Of a stretch of 64,000 bases of DNA, positions 56,833-64,000 are shown piece by piece. This DNA comes from Pyrenophora tritici-repentis (lineage: Eukaryota; Ascomycota; Dothideomycetes; Pleosporales; Pleosporaceae): the NCBI RefSeq assembly GCF_003171515.1, contig NC_089390.1:4836001-4900000 (forward strand), in the 5' to 3' direction. A program made the translations under genes and the position numbers. The notes below the pieces were generated by a model, which saw nothing but the letters and a program-made list of their open reading frames with translations, searched no databases and was not told the DNA's origin. Position 1 is the stretch's first letter. Each line of letters begins with the position of its first letter.

Positions 56833-59800
56833 TTATCGTTGGCAGAAGAGCTCAATCTCACCGAGACCACCGCCGGGGTTGAGGTTGCTCTGTTGCTCTT
56901 TCCAGTTTTCAAACGCTTCTTGGACGTCGTCGTCACACTGTATGCTAACATATGTGCCATCGCTGCTGTCCAGATATTTCAGCTTGACTTGGCCAGACCC
57001 AAGTGAGACGGATGTCGATCGTTGTAGTTTTGCATCGATTCTGTCTTTGAGAGACTGGAAGCTGATGTTTGTGCTAACAACCAAGACCATGGAGCTGCCT
57101 GCCGAGGGACAATGTACCTTGACTTTGAGTTGGGTGGGTATGTTTGAGTCGGAGCCAAGTGGCGGTGACATGTTTCGTGAGTCCATTGAAGCTGGTGTTA
57201 GGCTCCGCTCGAATGACGATGCCGGCGTCATGGTGCGGGGCATGTTTGGGTAGTTTGGATCGCGACGCATCGCACTGTTGTGGAACTCGTTATTTGCGTT
57301 CGCCAACTCTGCAGCGGTCCGTTGCTGTATCAGACGATCTCTCTGAATTGCTGGTGACTGGGTTGCAGCTCGTGGTGGCATGTTGCTCGGAGAGTTACTT
57401 GCACTCCGATTCGTGGCAATTGCAGCATTGTAAGCGTAGTGCGTAGGGAAGGGTGGCACTTCTGGCACTGGTTGCTGTGGTTGCCTCCGTGGTTGCCCTT
57501 GGAGGTGTGAGTTGATATCGGGGCTGCTAGCTGCCCGCATACGACCTTGCGCTGAAAGAGTGGAGGTGGCCGGCAGCGACGGCCGTTGCATAGCACGATC
57601 TGGTCGTTGGCCATTTTCACCTCGAGACCCGTGACGAGATTGTGCAGGGGCAGTGTGTCGGTTGTTCTCCTCATGATAGCCATTTGGTGGTGCTTGGCGA
57701 GGGAAAGGGAACGTGCCTTGAGAAGATGAGCTTGTCCGTGCATTAGAGTTGGTTGACATTGGGGTTTGCATCGGTGTTTCAGCTGTCGGAGAAAAGTAAG
57801 ACTCCTGGTTGGCTGCATTCTGTATCTGTTGGGTGCGTAGAGTTAGTGCGGGCTGACCGTTGTAGCCCATGGGGAAGCGCGAAGGTGGCGCTTCACCCAT
57901 TGGGGGACCGCTCTCGCCGGTTGTCGACCGTGATCGTAGGGAGGGGGTGCCAGTGTTTTGCCTTATGCCAAAGTTCTCGCGTGGGTATCCAGTGACGGGG
58001 TCAATATCCTCATCGACATCATCATCGTCGTCTTCTTGGTAGGGGTTCTCAAGGACCTGGTCACGCATGTATGCGAATTGAGTGTCCGAGGGCTTTGAGG
58101 CCGTGGTGCTGGCACTAGTCCGCGCTTGGTCCTTCCATACGCGGCGTTGGGTATCAACCTGCATAGCCCATTTCTTCATTGTCTCTTCGGAGGTAAATTT
58201 GATGATGAAGTTTTCGATTCCAGGGTCGCCTTTCCAGAAAATTTGGCATGTATATGACCCTAGACTTGTCAGTGACGCTCGAATCAACATGCAACAATCT
58301 TACCTGGCTTCTGGAGCGAAATAGTCTCTGTGACGTTTTGCATGAAAATGCGGCCTTTGAGTTGCAGCTTCGGCTTTCCGTCTTTGGTGACTAGTGATCG
58401 TGTGGACATTTTATTCTTTGGTTTGTTGACGTTGATTTCTTTGCAGCAGAGGAGGATCATCTCAAAGAGATAGATTTTGTACTGAAAGTATAGTTAGCAG
58501 GATGTACGTGGTGGGTCGTTTCTTGCGAATTACCTCTCGCTCCTCATTCTTGGAACTCATGCTCTCGCCTTTGAGGACGGTGTACTGGCCATGTAGAAGA
58601 AGATCACCGAAGCCTTCTATCCTGTGGCCCTTCCAGTCCTCGACGAGTGTCTTGAGTTCCTCGACAGCTTCCACCCGCTCCTCTCGGGCGATGGCGTCAT
58701 TGGTACCGGCGAGTACAGAGGAGGCTGCCTCGATACCCTTTGAAATGTCTTCTCGTCGCCCTTCGTCCAGGTCGCCTTTGTCTCGGAGTTGCTGCCAGAG
58801 TGTTAGTAAAGTGATGCTGGTAGATTAAGTGAAGACATGGGTTGGTCGTACTTGAAGTAGGAGAGGGTATTTAGTGAGACGTTGGAACGGCTTAAGCAAA
58901 AAGGAGGCAAGCAGGGTGGGCGATTCAACCATTTGACGCATCTCGTTGGGCCCGCCAGTCTCCTTGAGCTTGTCAAATTCGCGCATTGCCGTCTGCTCGC
59001 ACTTTTTCTGGTTCGCAATATATGGCTCGTAAACCTTGAATGCATCTTTGTAGAGGACAAAAAGGTTGCCCCAGTTTTGTTCTTCTGGAGGTTGTGCGTT
59101 TGTTTGCTCGACACGGATGAGGAAGCGGCGCTGGAAGTCGAGGAGGGCGTTGAGGTTGAGGAAGATGTCGTGGATGAGGTCTCCGCTGATGATACCCTTT
59201 TCTTCTACCAGCTTCTTGAATTCCTGGAGGAGCTCCAGATGTTGGACGTAGGTGCGCTCAGTCTTGACAAGTTCGTCGATGATGTGCTCGCGCTGTGTGC
59301 GCTTAGTGACGACACCGCCGACATTTTCGAGTTCCTCTGTGACGCCAGCGATCTTGCCCTGGGCGACAAGCTCGTCAAGTACACGGTTGACAACATTGGT
59401 GACCTGGAATTGCTTAGTACGGATACGGTCGAGGGGTCAAAATGTCAAGACTATTAAAGTATATCGAACTCACCTTTACAAAACCAGTCGTATCGTCACC
59501 GTAGAGGTCGCCGAGAATGAAACAGCTCTCCTGGGGTATGCCAAGTTCCGAGACACAGCTCTGGATAAACTTGTAGCAGGCCATCTTTTCATTCTTCTTC
59601 AGGCTTTTCTCGTCCTGCTTGGAGCTGGGGATGCTGAGCAGCACGGGAGGGCCCAGGGCATTGTACAGCTCCATCAGCGGGTAGCCCCTCCGGAAGGTCC
59701 TCCATAACAGCGTCACGGGGTCTGCATCATCGTCGGCCTTGCCCTCCTCCTCGGCCATCCAACGGTCGAAGCCGGGGATAAAGCGCAGGCGCATCTGCAG

Positions 59801-60160
59801 CGTCAGGCAGCGCTGGAACAGTGAGGTGTCCTTGTCGGCCCGCTTGTTGAGGACATTGTCCGAGGCTTCAACGGGACCGCCATTGTTGACGGGGGTGGCG
59901 GCTCCAAAGGCGTTGGGGGGTTGCTGGAAGAGGGTCGAGTTGCTGGTGGCCTGGGTACTCTGGGTGTCGCGCGCGCTGCTGTGCGAGTAGCTCGAGTAGG
60001 TGCTCTGGAAGCTCTGGTGCGACATGAGGGCAGGCGGCCCGGTCGAGGTCATCCGGGCGTGTGCGGTTTGCTTCGAGGGCGACGGCGGAGGGTGTTGGGA
60101 GACGGTATAGGTGGTATGGGCTCTCACCAGACCCGAGTGAAACGATAGTCCGCCCTCCAT
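56833..60160 (-). CDS. CDC24: Cdc24-type Rho guanine nucleotide exchange factor
   Basis: Five exons: 59474-60160, 58852-59403, 58534-58791, 58304-58481 and 56833-58259 (introns 44-70 bp). They total 3102 nt, or 1033 residues. An internal Met at 60052 is another possible start. The N-terminal calponin-like Cdc24 domain covers about residues 100-225 (LRFIPGFDRWM, ACYKFIQSC). The DH domain (about 260-450) has ELVKTERTYVQHLELL and LLKPFQRLTKYPLLLQ. The PH domain (about 465-600) has FGDLLLHGQYTV, KIYLFEMILLCCKE and ENFIIKFTSEETMKKW. A 330-residue disordered linker follows, then a C-terminal PB1 domain (about 935-1033). Cdc24 loads GTP on Cdc42/Rac at growth sites, and the PB1 domain binds the scaffold Bem1. 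All domains are complete. Confidence 0.96.
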
Positions 60161-61813
60161 GCTGCTTTCATGGATCTCCTTGCGCTCGCGCTAACGCTCT
60201 AGGCGGTCAGGGTCGTGACCTGCTAACCTCACAGGGCGGCGAGAGATGGACGTGCGGCGACGACAGCCGACAGTGGACAGCGCATGCAAAACAGCGCCCG
60301 CCGTGCACAGGGACTGATGACAGGCGGCGGGAGATTATTGTAGCAGAGCTGCAGAAGGTGATTGAACTGCAAGTGGGCGGACGCACGTATAGAAAGGGGA
60401 GAGAGCCATGTGTTTCATCCGGCGCATGCCCAGGTGTGCGGCGTTGCAGACCCGGCACGTGACTGCACTGCTCCTCTATTAACTCGACCGTCCACATGCT
60501 GCTGTCCCGCTCAAATTGAATTTCTCGACCTGATGCAAACGCGGCCTGCTGTCTGCCTGTCGTTCAAATCAAAACGTTGGGCTCCAGCCAGCGACACGTC
60601 TTGCAGAGCCGCAGCGTGTGACTGCTTGGGTAACAACAGCACCCCACACACCCAGCCGGCGCCTCGTCGGTCCACTCCTTTCCTCGAGAGCAAGTCCCTC
60701 TTGAACCGCCAGTCTGTGATATATGACAGCTGACTTGGGGCGGCTCGCTATCTATCTCACACACACTTGCCAATTCCATGACTGCCCGTGTTTAGCAATC
60801 ATTGAATGCTTCGCGTGGGCGTCTATCATACACTGCCTGTACATTTCACTGAGTCACTCCCGCTATCGCCAGCCCGTTGGCACGACTGACGATCGTCGGC
60901 TTGAATGCTCGCTGCCTTGGGCCGCGATCGACCGCCTGCCTGCCCGTCACAGACCCGTTCCCCCCCAGCCTTGCGGGCCCGTAGTAGACTAAGCTGAGCC
61001 CACGAGCACTTTCAGGGGGACACCGGCGGTGAACAGTTAGCCGCCGCTTTTCACATGACATTTGCCCATTTTTCACAAAGGGAGCACGTCGCTTTGTACG
61101 AGTCTGCACGCATGTAGCGCCTCTGCTACGCACAATGGAGGCGTTGCAGAATGCCATTCTCCAAAAGCCATGCGCGCCTATGCTCGGAAAAGCACCCGAA
61201 TCCTAGCTTGTACTTCCGTACCCGAGACATTGACAAGTGGGGTTGTGTCTGCCATCAAACACGGCCACGCGCAGTGAAATGTCCGAATGGTGTGGTTGCT
61301 TGGACGTATACTGTAGTCCCATCTGCACCGAAGGTTGGAGGATTCCTTCTAGTGCCACATGGAACCGTTAGACGCAAGCGGGCTCCAGGGCTGCGTCTCA
61401 GACCCGAGTGACTTCGCCGCACCATCAGTAGTCGCGCCAATGCGGCTAGCGGCAGATCGTGGTGTGAAGGCGCGCGGGTGCACGTGCTGCGGGAAGCAAC
61501 TACACTCATCGACATGTGCAGCCTACTATGCTAAAGAAAGGCCAACTCCAAAAGGACCCATCCCGTTGTGACATCCCGCTTCCATCACCATCACCATCGC
61601 CGCGCCGCAGCGCCCCACCAACCGTCGTCCCGCACCCCCCCTGGTGTGCTGATTCTTATCCACTCGGCCAGGCAGCACTACGCCGAAACACCAAACACCC
61701 TACCACCACATGATTAGATAGTATAACAACACCTCGTGCCGCAACAGACACTTGTTGCATCCCACAACTGTCTCCACTTAACCCAACCCTGACCCAGGGT
61801 TGCGAGCACCATC
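60161..61813. other. divergent promoter region, CDC24 / F-box-WD40 gene
   Basis: 1.65 kb between two divergent starts. No gene seen. Frames of up to 133 codons at 60061-60462 overlap the CDC24 leader and are not protein-like. Confidence 0.5.
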
Positions 61814-64000
61814 ATGGCAGGTCCTCCCGGCATGCCCGACACCCAATTTTCCACTCCGCCATACCACCAACACCCTTTCCGTCCCGCCTCTTCAATGAGC
61901 GCAAACCGGTTCGACGAAGGATATTCCGAGGAAACGAGGAGCCAGACTGAGAACGACACCATTATGCGCGGCGACGCACGGCTGAGCGACGGCGAGACGG
62001 AGCCTGACGCGCCCTTTACCCTTCCGGACTGGGTCCTGGCTCTGAGCGAGAATGAGCGAAGTGGTAAGTGTGCGCCTTGTGTGTGTCCAGAGAGTGGAGC
62101 TTGCGCTAACATGGTGATACAGAATTCGCGTATGCCATTCTGCGCTCCCTACGGACATCATCAATCGCCGGCATCGTCCAAAAGCTGAATCCACTCCTGC
62201 ATCTCGATCCCGTCATACACCTTCCACCCGAAATCACTTTCCAGATACTCTCGTATCTCGATCCCGAAACATTGTTACGCGCATCGACCCTGTCTCGATC
62301 GTGGAGGGAGCGGGTACTCGACAGCCCCCTGTGGAAGCTGCTCTTCAGGCTAGAAGGCTGGAACTCCAACTTTCCCCAAGTTCGCGCATATGAAGAGGCC
62401 CAGCGGCAGAAGCGCGCTGAATTTAGAGAGAAGGAGCGCAAGACGCGGCATAGAGCATCCGAAGACACCGATTACGGCAAGCCATCCCACAAGAAGCGCG
62501 TGCGGGAACGACCGCTATTCGGTGACGGACAAGCACTAGAGAACAGCATAGACAGCACATTAGAGCCGCTCTCCATCAATAGCTCATCAGGAAGTGCCTG
62601 GGATGAGCAACATGGCGCAGTCGAGGCTGACAGCCCTTCCGTCAAGTCGGAGGATAAGATGGAGGGTATCTCCTTCCACGGTGCATCGCCCCTAGCCTCA
62701 CCTACCGAGATCGGGCGTCGTGAAAGAAGGCCGGGTGTCCCCAGCCTGCCTGACGAGACATCGTTCACGACCACATCAGGCGAAGCAAGTGGTCCTCCAA
62801 TACACCCCTCGCTTTTGCTCCCCGGACCAGACGCTAAGATCAACTGGCAATACCTTTACAAGCAAAAGAGACGATTAGAAGACAACTGGAGCACCGGACG
62901 CTACACAAATTTCCAACTTCCACACCCAAATCACCCTGAAGAGGCTCATACCGAGTGCGTGTATACTATACAGTACTCGGGGAAGTACCTGGTCAGTGGC
63001 AGCCGCGACAAGACCATCCGGGTCTGGGATCTCGACACTCTCCGCTTAGTTCACAAGCCGCTCGTTGGCCACTCGGCTTCCGTCTTGTGCTTGCAATTTG
63101 ATGAGCGCCCTGAGCAAAACATTGTTGTCTCTGGTGGTAGTGATTGCAGAGTCATTCTCTGGAATTTCAAAACGGGACGCATCATCAAGGAGATTGAGAA
63201 AGCACATTCCGAGTCTGTTCTGAATCTGAGGTTTGACGATCGCTATCTGGTTACCTGCTCAAAAGACAAGACTATCAAAGTATGGAATCGCAAAGAGATG
63301 ATGCCGACAGACGACACCTACCCATCTTCGACCATGAAGTCGGGTGCCCGATTCCCTTCCTACATAATCAACATGCAAGAACATGTTGAGAGCCAACACC
63401 TGCACTTCAAGCCACTTCTTCCATACAGCCTTATAATGACCTTGGAGGGCCACGGTGCCGCTGTGAATGCAATTCAAATTCTCGATGGACAGATCGTGTC
63501 AGCATCGGGGGATAGGAGCGTCAAATGCTGGGACGTTCGAACAGGCGCATGTACTCGGACATTTTCAGGTCACACCAAAGGTATTGCTTGTGTCCAATTC
63601 GATGGACGCCGCATCGTCAGTGGAAGTTCAGACGAAAGTGTACGCATATTCGACCGAGCTACGGGGGCAGAAGTCGCTTGTTTGAATGGGCATAGTAATC
63701 TTGTGCGCACTGTACAAGCCCAGTTTGGTGATCTCCCTGGTAATGAGGAAGAGCTTGAAGCTGAAGCACGTGCTGTTGATCGAGACTACTTTGAAGCGCA
63801 AGCAAAAGGCCTGGTATCCACCCAAGGTCTAAGCAGGGCGGAGCGGCGCGCTCGTAACGCTGGCTCCCGTGACCCATCCAAAGTCTTCGCCTATGGAGCT
63901 AAGCTACCACCTGGTGGTGGAGGCACCAAGTGGGCGCGCATCGTTTCTGGGTCTTATGATGAGACAGTCATCATCTGGAAAAGGGGACCCGACGGATCTT
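61814..64000 (+). CDS. F-box/WD40 protein, right end outside the window
   Basis: Exon 61814-62063, 59-bp intron, then exon 62123 to beyond 64000; about 709 codons are visible. The N-terminus is disordered. An F-box lies at about residues 115-155 (HLPPEITFQILSYLDPETLLRASTLSRSWRE). A charged linker of 200 residues is followed by WD40 repeats from about residue 360: YLVSGSRDKTIRVWD, NIVVSGGSDCRVILWN, YLVTCSKDKTIKVWN, QIVSASGDRSVKCWD, RIVSGSSDESVRIFD and RIVSGSYDETVIIWK. Two repeats are interrupted by inserts. Proteins of this build are substrate receptors of SCF ubiquitin ligases (Cdc4/Pop1/Lin-23 class). The target is unknown and the C-terminal end is missing only because the window stops. Confidence 0.92.

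Noticed and set aside
60061..60462. 133-codon plus-strand frame near the CDC24 start
   Set aside because: It overlaps the CDC24 first exon and leader in antisense. The text is Arg/Gly/Cys-rich and not protein-like.

Overview
This is nuclear DNA of a filamentous ascomycete, most likely a dothideomycete of the Pleosporales type. That placement is inferred from gene style, not from a marker gene. Genes lie on both strands and are separated by 0.2-3.8 kb. Nearly all introns are 44-90 bp with GT-AG ends. The gene set is typically fungal: an RSC9-type ARID protein, a Zn2Cys6 regulator, Cdc24, GDP-mannose pyrophosphorylase, phospholipase B and polyubiquitin. I saw no tRNA or rRNA gene, CRISPR array, operon or plasmid function.

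Left part (1-9.8 kb): a 2-oxoglutarate/Fe(II) oxygenase (+), two unassigned minus-strand genes, and a gene of an F-box-like (LPxELRxxIY) family at 3598. That last gene is split by a complete Ty1/copia retrotransposon (4340-9585, minus orientation). The element has two identical 172-bp LTRs (TGTC...GACA), a GTTCA target duplication, an internal initiator-tRNA-Met type primer site, a purine tract and one intact 1552-codon gag-pol frame. The host reading frame resumes exactly after the second LTR.

9.8-25.3 kb: three secreted hydrolases in a row (alpha/beta hydrolase, type-B carboxylesterase, GPI-anchored phospholipase B), then DPH2 (diphthamide synthesis), a Rec114-like meiotic gene and RSC9. 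The last two are divergent and share a 385-bp promoter region.

26-36 kb: beta-carbonic anhydrase, GDP-mannose pyrophosphorylase (five exons, the first only 7 nt), a 2H phosphoesterase, an intronless three-repeat polyubiquitin gene, and an aldo-keto reductase whose last intron does not keep the frame.

36-50.5 kb: a large, mostly non-coding stretch, a long Zn2Cys6 regulator, a 3.8-kb gene-poor gap, a cupin, the farnesyltransferase beta subunit, a disordered protein with a 90-bp internal tandem duplication, and a small A/B-barrel (Dabb-like) gene with a 460-bp intron.

50.5-64 kb: 3.1 kb without a confident gene, a small unannotated-looking gene with a double-stranded-RNA-binding-motif pattern, a region with a 114-nt homopurine tract, then CDC24 (minus) divergent from an F-box/WD40 gene that runs off the right edge.

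Functionally these are mostly independent housekeeping genes. Cdc24 (polarity GEF) and farnesyltransferase beta (which prenylates Ras/Rho-type proteins) touch the same signalling area. The ubiquitin and F-box/WD40 genes both belong to ubiquitin-dependent turnover. GDP-mannose supply and the GPI-anchored phospholipase belong to cell-wall and surface biology.
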